From the NCBI RefSeq assembly GCF_020400725.1, contig NZ_JAINVG010000010.1, forward strand, positions 1 through 64,000: DNA of 64,000 bases. The letters run 5' to 3'. Below the pieces are notes generated by a model. It was not told the DNA's origin. It searched no databases and saw nothing but the letters and a program-made list of their open reading frames with translations. Below, one piece after another: positions 8,656-18,377 of this stretch. The translations under genes and the position numbers were made by a program. The stretch's first letter is position 1. The number at the start of each line of letters is the position of its first letter. This DNA is from Streptomyces sp. NK15101. GTDB taxonomy: Bacteria > Actinomycetota > Actinomycetes > Streptomycetales > Streptomycetaceae.

Positions 8656-8846
8656 GAGTCCCCATTCTCGTCAGGCGCGATCTTCGCGCGGGGCCGCCGG
8701 GGTGGTGACACCCGGGCCCCGGCCTTCGGACCGGCCCCCTACTATGCCTGCTGTCCCGTGGGGTTCGTGGGGCGGGTAGGGTGATCCGGCCGCCAAAGCC
8801 CTGGCGGGCCAGGGTCATCGGGACGAATTGAGGGGGATTCTCCATC
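8656..8846. promoter_or_regulatory. Divergent promoter region between eccB and eccE
   Basis: This 191-bp gap must hold the promoters for eccB (minus) and eccE (plus). A TAGGGT hexamer at 8776-8781 could be a plus-strand -10 element. No convincing -35 boxes or operators are visible. Confidence 0.35.
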
Positions 8847-10151
8847 ATGGCTTCCGCGAGGCGGAGGCGGCCCGCCGCGGCCGCTGCCTCCACACCCCCG
8901 TCCACGGGGCCCGCCCCCGCGGTCTCACCGCGGCTCCAGGCACGTCCCGGACACTTCGGTTCGTTCCGATTGCAACAGCTCGTACTGATCGAGGTGGCGG
9001 CGGCGCTGCTGCTCCTCGCCTGGGTCGTCGAGCCGGTGCTGCTCGTCCCCGCCGGCGTGGTCGCCGTCGTGCTCGTCCTGCTCGCCGTGGTGCGCCGGCA
9101 CCGGCGTTCGCTGCCCGAGTGGCTCGGCACCTTCCTCGCGCTGCGCGCCCGCTCGCGCCGGGCCGCCTCGCTCACGGTGCCGGAGGGCACCGAGCCGGGG
9201 TTCGCTCCGCTCGTGGAGTGCGATCCGGCGCTGCGGACCTACGCGTACAGCGACCGCGACCGGCGTCCGGTCGGGATGGTCGGCGACGGCACCTTCCTGA
9301 CCGCCGTCCTGCGGGTCGAGTCGGACGGCACGGCGCTGCGCCCGGACCGCGCGGCGAAGCCGCTGCCCGTCGGGCTCGTCCGGGACGTGCTGAGCGTGGA
9401 CGGCATCCGGCTGGAGTCGGCGCAGATCGTGCAGCACACGCAGCCGGCGCCCGCGCCGCACCTGCCCGCGCAGTCGATGGCCGCCCGCAACTACGGCCCG
9501 CTCCAGGCGCAGACGGGTTCGCCCGCGGTGCGCATCACCTGGATCGCGCTCAAGCTCGATCCCGAGCTCTGCCCGGAGGCGGTGGCCGCGCGCGGCGGCG
9601 GCATGACCGGCGCCCAGAAGTGCGTGGTGCGCGCGGCCGACCAGTTGGCGAGCCGGCTCGCCGGCGCCGGGTTCCGGGCGAGCGTGCTCACGGAGCAGGA
9701 GCTGACCTCGGCGCTCGCCACGTCGAGCTGCGCCAGCCCGATGGCGATCGCGCAGGCGGGCCGGGGTCAGGCGCAGGGGCGCCGGACCCAGGAGACCGCG
9801 CGGACCTGGCGGGTGGACGACCGGCGGCACACGACGTACTGGGTGGGGCGCTGGCCCCAGTTGGGCGGCCGGAACGGCGGCGCGGGCGCCTCGATGCCGC
9901 AGCTGGTGGCCCTGCTGACCTCGCTGCCCGCGCTCGCGACGACGTTCAGCCTGACGCTGAGCGGCGGGGACCGGCAGGAGGTGACGGTGACCGGACACGT
10001 GCGGATCACCGGACGCAGTGACGAGGAACTGGTGGCCGCGCGGCACGAGCTGGAGCGTGCGGCGCGCGGGGTGAAGACGGGGCTCGTACGGCTCGACCGG
10101 GAACAGGTGCCCGGCATCCTGGCGACGCTTCCGCTGGGGGGTGCGCGCTGA
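8847..10151 (+). CDS. eccE: Type VII secretion protein EccE
   Basis: This 434-residue peripheral component of the ESX membrane complex has an Arg/Ala/Pro-rich N terminus, two adjacent membrane helices (about 44-61 and 63-83), a basic stop-transfer segment RRHRR, then a soluble domain of mixed alpha/beta character. EccE is the least conserved Ecc protein; the call rests on topology, length and position among eccB, mycP and eccC. The ATG at 8847 has GAGGGGG about 9 bp upstream. It overlaps the next gene by TGATG, so the two are translationally coupled. Confidence 0.85.
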   Translation: MASARRRRPAAAAASTPPSTGPAPAVSPRLQARPGHFGSFRLQQLVLIEVAAALLLLAWVVEPVLLVPAGVVAVVLVLLAVVRRHRRSLPEWLGTFLALRARSRRAASLTVPEGTEPGFAPLVECDPALRTYAYSDRDRRPVGMVGDGTFLTAVLRVESDGTALRPDRAAKPLPVGLVRDVLSVDGIRLESAQIVQHTQPAPAPHLPAQSMAARNYGPLQAQTGSPAVRITWIALKLDPELCPEAVAARGGGMTGAQKCVVRAADQLASRLAGAGFRASVLTEQELTSALATSSCASPMAIAQAGRGQAQGRRTQETARTWRVDDRRHTTYWVGRWPQLGGRNGGAGASMPQLVALLTSLPALATTFSLTLSGGDRQEVTVTGHVRITGRSDEELVAARHELERAARGVKTGLVRLDREQVPGILATLPLGGAR

Positions 10152-10924
10152 TGTCCACCGCCTCCTTCGGCACATCGCCGGCCCCGGGCGCGCCTTCCGC
10201 CCGGCGTACGGGGCGGGTCTCCCGGCCCCGGTTCGGTTTCGGGCTCGTGGGGCCGCGCCGCGACCGGCACTCCGTACCCCTGGAACAGCTGGAGGCGCTG
10301 GCCCTGCCGGTCGGCGACGACGGCATGGTGATCGGCGTGGACGCCGAGGGCCGCCCGGCCGTGCTCGGCATCAACCGGCCCGTCCCGTACGACGTCACCC
10401 TCATCGGCGGTCTGTGGACCGCGCAGGTGCTGGCCCTGCGCGCGGCCGCGACCGGCGCCCGGGTGGCGGTCGAGACCGGCCGCGCCCAGGCGTGGACGGC
10501 CCTGGCGCAGGCCGCGGGCGGCGGACAGCCGTGCATCACGCTGCACGACGTGGGCCGGGTGCCGCCGCAGGGCGCGTCGGCGGGCAGTCCGGTGGTCGTG
10601 GTGCGCGACTGCGGCATGCGGCCGCCGCGCGGCCGCGTCGTCTCGGCGCCCTGGCAGTCCGTGGTGACGCTGCTGCCCTATCTGAGCCCGGTCGCGCCCC
10701 GGCTCCTGGAGAAGTCCTCCCTGGTCGGCGTCCAGCGGGTGTCCCCCGACGAGGCGGCCCAGATCGGCCGCATCATGAACCTGCCCCGGAACGAGTACGA
10801 GGCGCTGTCCACGCTCGCCGACGGCGTGACCCTCTGGTGCACGCCGAACGACCGCCAGTTCGTGATGACCCAGGCGACGGACGCCGAGACCGGATTGTTG
10901 GGCGGCGCCCGCCGGATGGACTGA
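10151..10924 (+). CDS. Unknown protein coupled to eccE, type VII locus accessory
   Basis: I do not recognise this 257-residue protein. It has no signal peptide and no clear membrane helix. It is an alpha/beta-looking soluble protein with a basic, Pro-rich first 35 residues and a Val-rich core. Its start overlaps the eccE stop (TGATG), giving one transcriptional and translational unit. That, and its position before the EspI-like ATPase, points to a cytosolic role at the secretion complex such as chaperone or regulator. This is inference from context only. Confidence 0.85.
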   Translation: MSTASFGTSPAPGAPSARRTGRVSRPRFGFGLVGPRRDRHSVPLEQLEALALPVGDDGMVIGVDAEGRPAVLGINRPVPYDVTLIGGLWTAQVLALRAAATGARVAVETGRAQAWTALAQAAGGGQPCITLHDVGRVPPQGASAGSPVVVVRDCGMRPPRGRVVSAPWQSVVTLLPYLSPVAPRLLEKSSLVGVQRVSPDEAAQIGRIMNLPRNEYEALSTLADGVTLWCTPNDRQFVMTQATDAETGLLGGARRMD

Positions 10925-11152
10925 GTGGCGGCCTCATGACATGGAACCGTTCAAGTACGTCCGTTTTTGCATCGTTTTGAGCGGTGGGGGTTCTCACTCT
11001 GCGGCGCGGCCGGGTCACTTGGGGCCCGGACCGGGTCGCGGAGGCGGGTGCGGCGGGGTCGTCGGCCCTGCCCCGGGGCGGCCCGCGGCGTTTAGGGTGG
11101 AAGGGCCCCGCCCACAACGGCACAAGGGTGCTCGACCACACCAGGAGGCAAA

Positions 11153-14100
11153 GTGAACGGCGATCGCGACGAGATCCACGGGGGTTGGAATCCGCCCGCC
11201 GACGATCAGTCCGACGCGGATCCCGCCGAGATGACGGGTGAGTTCACCATCGACTACACCCCGCCCGCCTGGTACACGCAGAACGCGTCGGGCGGTGCGG
11301 GAGCGGGCGGTGCCACTCCCCCGCCGCCGAGCGGAGCGCCGGTCGCCGTGCCGGGCCTCCCGGCGAACAGCGGCTTCGAGCCCGGCTGGAACGTCGCGCC
11401 GCCGGCCCCGCCGGTGGTGCCGGCCGCGGTCCCGCCCGCGGCGCCCGCGCCCGCGCCCGCGCCTGCGCCTGCCCAGTCGGTCGAGCCGGCCGCACCGGTG
11501 ACGCCCGCGGCGGTTCCTCCGGTGGGGGTTCCTCCGGTGGGGGTTCCTCCGGTGGGCGTGCCGGGGGGCTCGCTGCCTGGTGCGCCGGTGCCGGGTACGC
11601 CGGTAGCCGGTGCGCCGGTGCCGGGTACGCCGGTAGCCGGTGTGCCTGGTGCGCCTGCGCCGTCCGCTTCCGTGCCGTCCGCCCCGGCGCCCGCGCCCGA
11701 GACCTCCGCCCCCGCGGCCTCCTTCGGGGGCGGGGACGTCGAGAGCGGCGCCACCGTACGGTTCTCCCCCGCCGCCCTCCAGCGTGAGATCGCGGAGCGG
11801 ACGGCGGAGGGCGCGGAGGGCTCCGCCGAGTCCGTCGGTGCGGTGGACGCCGCCCAGGACTCCCCCTCGGCCCCCGAGGAGTCCGCCGCCTCGGACGCGG
11901 CGGAGACCGGGACCGCCGCCGAGACCACGGACGGTTCCTCGAGCACCGACGGCGACGCCGCGGCGGACACTTCGGTGGCTCCGGACGCGTCGGACACTGC
12001 GGAGGCCGCGGATGCTTCGGACGGCGAGAAGCCGGCCGAGACCGACGACACCGCGAGCCCGGAGGACGAGCAGGCCGCGCCCGTCGCGGAGACGGAGACG
12101 GTCCCGGAGCCGGACGGCGAGGCCGGCACCGAGTCGGAGACCGGCGCGGGCGTCCCGGCCGACGCCCCCGCTCCCGGCGCCGGCCCCCTCCCGGCCGCTC
12201 AGCCGGCCGCCGACGTGCCGCAGGGCTTCGGTCCCGGCGCGGCCCCCGGTCCGTACGACACCGCGGGGCAGCAGGCCGGCGGCGCTCCGGGGCCCTTCCC
12301 CGGCACCCCGTACCCCGGGCCCCACCCCGCCGGGGGCCCGCAGGCCGGGGCCGGGCTGCCCCCGCTGCCCCCGTCCTTCCAGCCGGCCGCCCCCGAGCCC
12401 GCGCAGCAGTGGCCCGCGCAGCCCCTCCCCGGCGCCCAGCCGGTGCCGCCGGCCGCGCCGCTGCCGCCCACCGCCGCCTGGCCCGCCCCCGAGGCGTCCG
12501 CGCCCGGTGCGCCCGGCCCCGTACCGCCGCAGGCCCAGCCCCAGGCGCCCGGTGCCTACGGCTACCCGCAGGCCCCGCAGGACCGCCAGGCTCCGCAGCC
12601 CCCGGCGCCGCAGGGCGGTTACGGCTTCCCGCAGCCCGGGACGCCCCCGCAGCAGGCCGGTTACGGCTACCCGCAGCAGCCCGGCGTGCCCGGCGGCGTC
12701 CCGCCGCAGGCGCAGGCGCCGGGCGGCTACGGCTATCCGCACCCCGGCGCCGTGCCCCCGCAGGCGGCGCAGGCCCCACAACCGCCGTACGACGGTCAGC
12801 CGCCGGTGGATCCGCGGACCGGCGCCGCCTGGCCCTCGCCGGTGACGCACGACCAGCGGGAGCGGTCCGTGCCCGGCGCCCCGCTCGGGTACAACGCGGC
12901 CGTCGAGCTCTCCTCCGACCGGCTGCTGCGCAACAACAAGCAGAAGCCCAAGTCCAGCCGCAACCCCGGCGCCGCCAACCGCTTCAAGCTCGGCGGCAAG
13001 AAGGAGGAGGCGGAGCGGCAGCGCAAGCTGGACCTGATCCGGACGCCGGTCCTCTCCTGCTACCGGATCGCGGTCATCTCCCTCAAGGGCGGTGTCGGCA
13101 AGACCACGACGACCACCGCGCTCGGCGCGACCCTCGCCACCGAGCGGCAGGACAAGATCCTGGCGATCGACGCCAACCCGGACGCCGGCACGCTGGGCCG
13201 CCGGGTGCGGCGCGAGACCGGGGCGACGATCCGGGACCTGGTGCAGGCGATCCCGTACCTCAACTCGTACATGGACATCCGCCGGTTCACCTCGCAGGCG
13301 CCGTCCGGTCTGGAGATCCTCGCCAACGACGTGGACCCGGCCGTCTCGACGACCTTCAACGACGAGGACTACCGGCGCGCGATCGACGTCCTCGGCAAGC
13401 AGTACCCGATCATCCTCACCGACTCGGGCACGGGTCTGCTGTACAGCGCCATGCGCGGGGTCCTGGACCTCGCCGATCAGCTGATCATCATCTCCACGCC
13501 CTCCGTGGACGGCGCCTCCAGCGCCTCGACCACCCTGGACTGGCTCTCCGCGCACGGTTACGCGGACCTGGTGCAGCGCTCCATCACGGTCATCTCGGGC
13601 GTCCGCGAGACCGGCAAGATGATCAAGGTCGAGGACATCGTGCAGCACTTCCAGACCCGCTGCCGCGGCGTCGTGGTCGTGCCCTTCGACGAGCACCTGG
13701 CGGCCGGCGCCGAGGTGGACCTCGACATGATGCGGCCGAAGACCAGGGAGGCGTACTTCCACCTCTCGGCGATGGTGGCCGAGGACTTCACACGGGCGCA
13801 GCAGGCGCAGGGGCTGTGGACCGGTGACGGCCAGGGCGCCATGCCCCCGCACATGGCCCCGCCGATGCCGGGCCAGCCGATGCCCGGGCAGCCGATGCCG
13901 GGCCAGTTCGCGCCGGGACAGCCGATCCCCGGTCAGCCGATGCCGGGACAGCCGATCCCCGGCCAGCCGGTGCCCGGGCAGGCGCCCGGCCCGATGCCCG
14001 GCCAGTTCGCGCCGGGGCAGGCTCCCGGTCAGCCGATGCCCGGTCAGCCGTACGCGCCCCAGCCGCCGCAGCCCGGCCGGCCGTACCCGCCGCAGCCCCA

Positions 14101-14383
14101 GGCCGGTCAGCAGCCCTACCCGCAGCCGGGGCAGCCGATGCCGGGGCAGGTGCCCGGCCCGATGCCGGGTCAGTTCGGCCCCGGTCAGCCCGTCCCCGGT
14201 CAGCCGTACGGGCCCCAGGCCGGCGCGCCGTACCCGCCGCAGCCCGGTCAGCAGGGGCAGCCCGGAATGCCGCAGTCCTGGCAGCAGCCGCAGGACGTAA
14301 GCGAGGGCCGGCCGGGGCAGCCGCTGCCTCCGCAGGCGGACCCGCAGGGCCCTCCGCAGGCGCCGCCAGCCCCTCAGCAGTAG
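11153..14383 (+). CDS. Proline-rich ParA/MinD-type ATPase, EspI-like, of the type VII locus
   Basis: This is a 1076-residue protein in three parts. Residues 1-600 are Pro/Ala/Gly/Glu-rich and probably disordered, with exact DNA repeats inside. Residues about 630-905 form a ParA/MinD-type ATPase with the deviant Walker [10 protein letters not shown] (about 645-653), a downstream [11 protein letters not shown] and the switch-like ILTDSGTGL. Residues 905-1076 are [12 protein letters not shown] repeats. The layout matches mycobacterial EspI, a proline-rich ESX-1 ATPase that tunes secretion to ATP level. GTG 11153 has AGGAGG 5 bp upstream. A strong terminator follows, marking the end of the ESX locus. 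Confidence 0.88.
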   Translation: MNGDRDEIHGGWNPPADDQSDADPAEMTGEFTIDYTPPAWYTQNASGGAGAGGATPPPPSGAPVAVPGLPANSGFEPGWNVAPPAPPVVPAAVPPAAPAPAPAPAPAQSVEPAAPVTPAAVPPVGVPPVGVPPVGVPGGSLPGAPVPGTPVAGAPVPGTPVAGVPGAPAPSASVPSAPAPAPETSAPAASFGGGDVESGATVRFSPAALQREIAERTAEGAEGSAESVGAVDAAQDSPSAPEESAASDAAETGTAAETTDGSSSTDGDAAADTSVAPDASDTAEAADASDGEKPAETDDTASPEDEQAAPVAETETVPEPDGEAGTESETGAGVPADAPAPGAGPLPAAQPAADVPQGFGPGAAPGPYDTAGQQAGGAPGPFPGTPYPGPHPAGGPQAGAGLPPLPPSFQPAAPEPAQQWPAQPLPGAQPVPPAAPLPPTAAWPAPEASAPGAPGPVPPQAQPQAPGAYGYPQAPQDRQAPQPPAPQGGYGFPQPGTPPQQAGYGYPQQPGVPGGVPPQAQAPGGYGYPHPGAVPPQAAQAPQPPYDGQPPVDPRTGAAWPSPVTHDQRERSVPGAPLGYNAAVELSSDRLLRNNKQKPKSSRNPGAANRFKLGGKKEEAERQRKLDLIRTPVLSCYRIAVISLKGGVGKTTTTTALGATLATERQDKILAIDANPDAGTLGRRVRRETGATIRDLVQAIPYLNSYMDIRRFTSQAPSGLEILANDVDPAVSTTFNDEDYRRAIDVLGKQYPIILTDSGTGLLYSAMRGVLDLADQLIIISTPSVDGASSASTTLDWLSAHGYADLVQRSITVISGVRETGKMIKVEDIVQHFQTRCRGVVVVPFDEHLAAGAEVDLDMMRPKTREAYFHLSAMVAEDFTRAQQAQGLWTGDGQGAMPPHMAPPMPGQPMPGQPMPGQFAPGQPIPGQPMPGQPIPGQPVPGQAPGPMPGQFAPGQAPGQPMPGQPYAPQPPQPGRPYPPQPQAGQQPYPQPGQPMPGQVPGPMPGQFGPGQPVPGQPYGPQAGAPYPPQPGQQGQPGMPQSWQQPQDVSEGRPGQPLPPQADPQGPPQAPPAPQQ
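11512..11640 (+). repeat. Tandem DNA repeats coding the proline-rich segment
   Basis: A 15-bp unit (GGTTCCTCCGGTGGG and near copies) repeats three times from 11514, coding PPVGV. An exact 30-bp unit is then duplicated at 11581-11610 and 11611-11640, coding [10 protein letters not shown]. Identity at the DNA level suggests recent slippage. Confidence 0.85.
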
Positions 14384-14406
14384 GGCGTCACAGGATTAGA
14401 CCAATG

Positions 14407-14442
14407 AGGCTCCGTATCGGCTCACCGATACGGAGCCTTTTG
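14407..14442 (+). terminator. Intrinsic terminator after the EspI-like gene
   Basis: A perfect 14-bp stem (14407-14420 with 14425-14438) with a CTCA loop is followed by TTGG after CCTTT. It lies 23 bp past the stop and is one of few hairpins here with a short T-tract. Confidence 0.88.
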
Positions 14443-14568
14443 GCGTTCCCGCAGTCCACAAGGGGTTTGAGGGATCGTTGACGACGGCAGACCACCGCTG
14501 ATACACCTTCGCTTCACCCATCGTCAGCCCAAGATCCACGACAGTACTCCGACGCGAGGTCACGTCCC

Positions 14569-16407
14569 ATGGTCATGGTCACGAAGGTTCCACCCCGTCC
14601 CGCTCCTGCCCGCAGAGCCCTCCGACTGCTGCTCGCCGCCGGTCTCGCCGCCGGCTCCCTCGTCGTCGTTCCCGGCACCGCGCAGGCGGAGGACGAGAAG
14701 TCCGGCGGCACCACCCTCACGGTCGCCGTCTCGCAGAGCATCGACTCGCTCAGCCCGTTCCTGGCCCAGAAGCTCACCTCGACCAGCATCCACCGGCTGG
14801 CGTACGAGTACCTCACGAACTACGACCCGAAGGACGCCCACACGATCCCGGGCCTGGCGACCGCCTGGAAGTCCTCGGCCGACAAGCTGACGTGGACGTA
14901 CACGATCCGCAAGGACTCGACCTGGTCCGACGGGCGGCAGGCCACCGCCGAGGACGCGGCCTGGACCTTCAACAAGATGATGACCGACCCGAACGCCGCC
15001 ACCGCCAACGGCAGCTTCACCGCGAACTTCGCGCAGGTCACCGCCCCCGACCCGCAGACGCTCGTCATCCGGCTGAAGAAGCCGCAGGCGACGATGACGG
15101 CCCTCGACGTGCCGATCGTGCCGAAGCACGTCTGGGAGAAGGTCACCGACTTCTCGAAGTTCAACAACGACAAGGAGTTCCCGATCGTCGGGAACGGCCC
15201 CTTCGTCATCACGGACTTCAAGGTCGACCAGTACATCAAGCTCAAGCCGAACAAGAAGTTCTGGCGGGGCGCCCCCAAGTTCGACGAGCTGGTCTTCAGG
15301 TACTACAAGGACGGGGACGCCGCCGTCGCCGCCCTGCAGAAGGGCGAGGTGTCCTTCGTGCCGAACCTGACGCCCGCCCAGGCGGCCGCGCTGAAGACCC
15401 AGAAGAACATCAAGGTCAACGACGCCCCCGGCCGCCGCTTCTACGCCCTCGCCACCAACCCGGGCGCGAAGGCCCGGGACGGGAGGACCTTCGGCAACGG
15501 GCACAAGGCGCTGCTCGACCCCGCGGTCCGCAAGGCGCTCTTCCTCGCCGTCGACCGCGCCACCCTCGTCGACAAGGTCTTCCAGGGCCACGCCGTCGAG
15601 GGCGAGGGGTACATCCCGCCGCGCTTCGGCTCGTACTTCTGGAAGCCGGAGGACGCGCAGAAGCGGGCGTACGACCCCGTCCAGGCGGAGAAGCTCCTGT
15701 ACTCGGCCGGATACCGGAAGAACGCCGAGGGCAAGCGGCTCGGCAAGGACGGCAGGCCCCTGGAGTTCCGGATCCTCTGTCACGCCACCGACCCGAACGA
15801 CAAGGCGGTCGGCAAGTACCTCCAGGAGTGGTGGGGCAAGCTCGGCATCGGCCTGAAGGTCGAGTGCCTGGACAGCGTCTCCGACCCGTGGGTCAAGGGC
15901 GACTACGACCTCGCCTTCGACGGCTGGTCGGTCAACCCCGACCCGGACTACGTCCTCTCCATCCACACCTGCGGCACGCTCCCGGCGACCCCGAAGGACT
16001 CCGGCGCCACCGACAACTTCATCTGCGACAAGGAGTTCGACGGGCTCTACGCGCAGCAGGCGGTGGAGTACGACGCCGCCAAGCGGGCGGATCTGGTGAA
16101 GCGGATGCAGTCCCGGCTGTACGACACGGGGTACATGAACGTCATGGCCTACCCGAACGCCCTGGAGGCGTACCGCACGGACCAGATCAGGTCCATCACG
16201 ACCATGCCCGAGGCCGCCGGGAACCTGTGGGGCCAGGACGGCTACTGGAGCTGGTGGTCGGCCGTGCCCGCGGACCGGGCGGAGGACTCCGGCGGCGGCT
16301 CGTCCGCCGGGGTCGTCATCGGCGTCGGCGCGGCCGTGGTGGCCGTGCTCGGCATCGGCGTCCTCCTCGGTCTGCGCCGCCGCTCCACCGCCGACGACCG
16401 CGAGTAG
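14569..16407 (+). CDS. ABC transporter substrate-binding protein, family 5 (oligopeptide type), C-terminally membrane-anchored
   Basis: This 612-residue extracytoplasmic binding protein belongs to the SBP_bac_5 family, which captures oligopeptides, nickel or similar ligands. It has a basic N terminus and a signal peptide ending at AQA-ED (about 41), then the classic opening SIDSLSPF and repeated peptide-binding features such as NGPFVITDF. There is no lipobox cysteine. Instead residues about 580-602 form a hydrophobic helix followed by RRRSTADDRE, a C-terminal anchor. It heads a five-gene importer operon; the permease starts 3 bp after its stop. ATG 14569 is followed by a second in-frame ATG at 14575, so the exact start is uncertain. 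Confidence 0.93.
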   Translation: MVMVTKVPPRPAPARRALRLLLAAGLAAGSLVVVPGTAQAEDEKSGGTTLTVAVSQSIDSLSPFLAQKLTSTSIHRLAYEYLTNYDPKDAHTIPGLATAWKSSADKLTWTYTIRKDSTWSDGRQATAEDAAWTFNKMMTDPNAATANGSFTANFAQVTAPDPQTLVIRLKKPQATMTALDVPIVPKHVWEKVTDFSKFNNDKEFPIVGNGPFVITDFKVDQYIKLKPNKKFWRGAPKFDELVFRYYKDGDAAVAALQKGEVSFVPNLTPAQAAALKTQKNIKVNDAPGRRFYALATNPGAKARDGRTFGNGHKALLDPAVRKALFLAVDRATLVDKVFQGHAVEGEGYIPPRFGSYFWKPEDAQKRAYDPVQAEKLLYSAGYRKNAEGKRLGKDGRPLEFRILCHATDPNDKAVGKYLQEWWGKLGIGLKVECLDSVSDPWVKGDYDLAFDGWSVNPDPDYVLSIHTCGTLPATPKDSGATDNFICDKEFDGLYAQQAVEYDAAKRADLVKRMQSRLYDTGYMNVMAYPNALEAYRTDQIRSITTMPEAAGNLWGQDGYWSWWSAVPADRAEDSGGGSSAGVVIGVGAAVVAVLGIGVLLGLRRRSTADDRE

Positions 16408-16410
16408 TAC

Positions 16411-17472
16411 GTGACGACGGCAAGCACCCCCGCCGACGTGGCGCGGGCCGAGAAGGCCCGCGCCACGGACGGCGCACCCCGCACCGGTTCCTCCCTCGGC
16501 TACCTCCGCCACGCGGCGGGGAAGCTGGGCGGCGCGCTCGTCTCGCTCTTCGCCGTGCTGGTAACCAGCTTCTTCCTCTTCCGGATCATCCCCGGTGACC
16601 CGGTGAAGGCGATGACCCACGGCGTGCCCACCTCGGCCGAGCAACTCGCCACGCTGCGCCGCCAGTTCGGTCTCGACCTGCCGCTGTGGCAGCAGTTCAC
16701 CGACTACTGCGCCAAGGCGCTGAGCGGCGACCTCGGCACCTCGTTCCAGTTCCGCGCCCCCGTCGGGGACCTCATCGCGGAGAAGCTCCCGGCGACGCTG
16801 CTGCTCACCGGGGTCGCCGTGGTGATCTACTCGGCGCTCGGACTGTGGCTCGGCACCCGCTCGGCCTGGCGGCACGGCGGTCTCGGCGACAGGCTGAACA
16901 CCGGGATCGCGCTGACCCTGTGGTCGGTGCCCTCCTTCTGGCTCGGGCTGCTCCTCATCATCGTCTTCTCGGTGGGCATGGGACCGGTCCCGGGGCTCTT
17001 CCCGACCGGCGGCATGGAGTCGGGCACGGGCGAGACCGGATTCGCGTACGTCCTGGACGTCGCCCACCACCTGGTCCTGCCCGTGGTCACGCTCGTCGCG
17101 GTCGGCTACGCGCAGACCCTGCTCGTGATGCGCTCCTCGCTCCTCGACGAGATGGGCGGCGACTACCTGACGACGGCACGGGCGAAGGGGCTGCGGGACG
17201 ACGCCGTGCGCCGCCGGCACGCCGTGCCGAACGCGCTCCTGCCGACCGTCACCATGATCTTCATCAACCTGGGGCACGTGGCGGCCGGCTCGATCCTGGT
17301 GGAGACGGTGTTCTCCTGGCCGGGGCTCGGCGGTCTCTTCTACCAGGCGCTCAGCGTGCCCGATCTGCCGCTCGTGCAGGGCCTGTTCGTGGTCTTCGCC
17401 GGAGCGATGATCCTGATGAACCTGCTCGCCGACCTGCTCTATCCGCTGCTCGACCCCCGGGTGGGCCGATGA
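16411..17472 (+). CDS. ABC transporter permease, DppB/OppB type
   Basis: This 353-residue inner-membrane permease has an N-terminal cytoplasmic extension of about 40 residues, then about six helices. The family mark RIIPGDPV follows helix 1. The binding-protein-dependent transport motif that contacts the ATPases reads DYLTTARAKGLRDDAV. It starts with GTG 3 bp after the binding protein and ends in an ATGA overlap with the second permease. Substrate is unproven; peptides or nickel are the usual choices. Confidence 0.93.
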   Translation: MTTASTPADVARAEKARATDGAPRTGSSLGYLRHAAGKLGGALVSLFAVLVTSFFLFRIIPGDPVKAMTHGVPTSAEQLATLRRQFGLDLPLWQQFTDYCAKALSGDLGTSFQFRAPVGDLIAEKLPATLLLTGVAVVIYSALGLWLGTRSAWRHGGLGDRLNTGIALTLWSVPSFWLGLLLIIVFSVGMGPVPGLFPTGGMESGTGETGFAYVLDVAHHLVLPVVTLVAVGYAQTLLVMRSSLLDEMGGDYLTTARAKGLRDDAVRRRHAVPNALLPTVTMIFINLGHVAAGSILVETVFSWPGLGGLFYQALSVPDLPLVQGLFVVFAGAMILMNLLADLLYPLLDPRVGR

Positions 17473-18377
17473 CCTCTCCGACGACCTCTCGGAAGACCTC
17501 TCTGGTCTGGGAACGCCGCAAGGGTTCCGTTGCCCGCTTCTGGCGCGGCTACCGCACGCACCGGGCCGGGCTGTACGGTCTCGCCGGCCTCGCCCTGATC
17601 GCCCTGCTCGCGCTCGCCGCCCCGCTGGTCGTCGGCTCCGACGTGCAGTCGGTGACCGAGGCGCCGGGCACGGCCCTGGAGCCGCCGAGCGCCGAGTTCC
17701 CGCTCGGCACCGACCAGTTCGGGCGCCCGCTGCTCGGCCTGCTGATCTGGGGCGCCCGGATCTCGCTGCTCGTCGGCCTGCTCGCGGCGACCCTCTCGGT
17801 CGCCATCGGGACCCTGGTGGGCATCATCGCCGGGCACTACGGCGGCTGGTTCTCGACGGTCGTCATGCGGATCACCGACTGGTTCCTGGTGATGCCGACG
17901 CTGGTGCTCGCGATCGTCCTCGCCACCGTCATGTCCCGGTCGATGTGGACGGTGGTCCTGGCCATCGGCGTGACCTCCTGGCCCACCACCGCCCGGCTGG
18001 TGCGGGCGCAGACGATCGCGGTGGAGTCCCGCCCGTACATCGAGCGGGCCACCGCGCTCGGCGGCGGCCACCGGCACGTCATGACCCGGCACGTGCTGCC
18101 GAACGTGATGCCGCTGGTGCTCGCGCAGACCACCCTCGGCATCTCGACGGCCATCCTCACCGAGGCGACCCTCGCCTTCCTCGGCCTCGGCGACCCGACC
18201 GTGGTGTCGTGGGGCGGGATGCTCCAGGACGCCCGGGAGGCGGGCGCCGTCTCCTCCGGACACTGGTGGTACCTGGCCCCGCCGGGGATCGCGATCGCCC
18301 TGGTCGCGCTGGCGTTCACGCTGTGCGGCCGGGCCGTGGAATCCGTACTGAACCCGAAACTGGGGGTGGGGCGATGA
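17469..18377 (+). CDS. ABC transporter permease, DppC/OppC type
   Basis: This 302-residue second permease of the importer has an N-terminal helix near 37-58, the family motif PLGTDQFGRPLL, and the EAA-like loop SRPYIERATALGGGHRHVM that docks on the ATPase subunits. The ATG at 17469 overlaps the preceding stop as ATGA, and its own stop overlaps the next start, so the genes are tightly coupled. It would pair with the DppB-type protein as a heterodimeric channel. Confidence 0.93.
   Translation: MTSPTTSRKTSLVWERRKGSVARFWRGYRTHRAGLYGLAGLALIALLALAAPLVVGSDVQSVTEAPGTALEPPSAEFPLGTDQFGRPLLGLLIWGARISLLVGLLAATLSVAIGTLVGIIAGHYGGWFSTVVMRITDWFLVMPTLVLAIVLATVMSRSMWTVVLAIGVTSWPTTARLVRAQTIAVESRPYIERATALGGGHRHVMTRHVLPNVMPLVLAQTTLGISTAILTEATLAFLGLGDPTVVSWGGMLQDAREAGAVSSGHWWYLAPPGIAIALVALAFTLCGRAVESVLNPKLGVGR

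Noticed and set aside
5830..8784. Very long plus-strand open frame opposite mycP and eccB
   Set aside because: It is the high-GC antisense shadow of two well-recognised genes; composition is Gly/Asp/Val-rich without domains.
6104..9190. Long minus-strand open frame spanning mycP, eccB and the eccE promoter
   Set aside because: It is in another frame of real genes, Arg/Pro-rich, with no recognisable domain.
11108..11126. Possible half-arm of the dispersed element before the EspI-like gene
   Set aside because: CGCCCACAACGG resembles the arm edge, but no partner or inner stem is present, so similarity may be chance.
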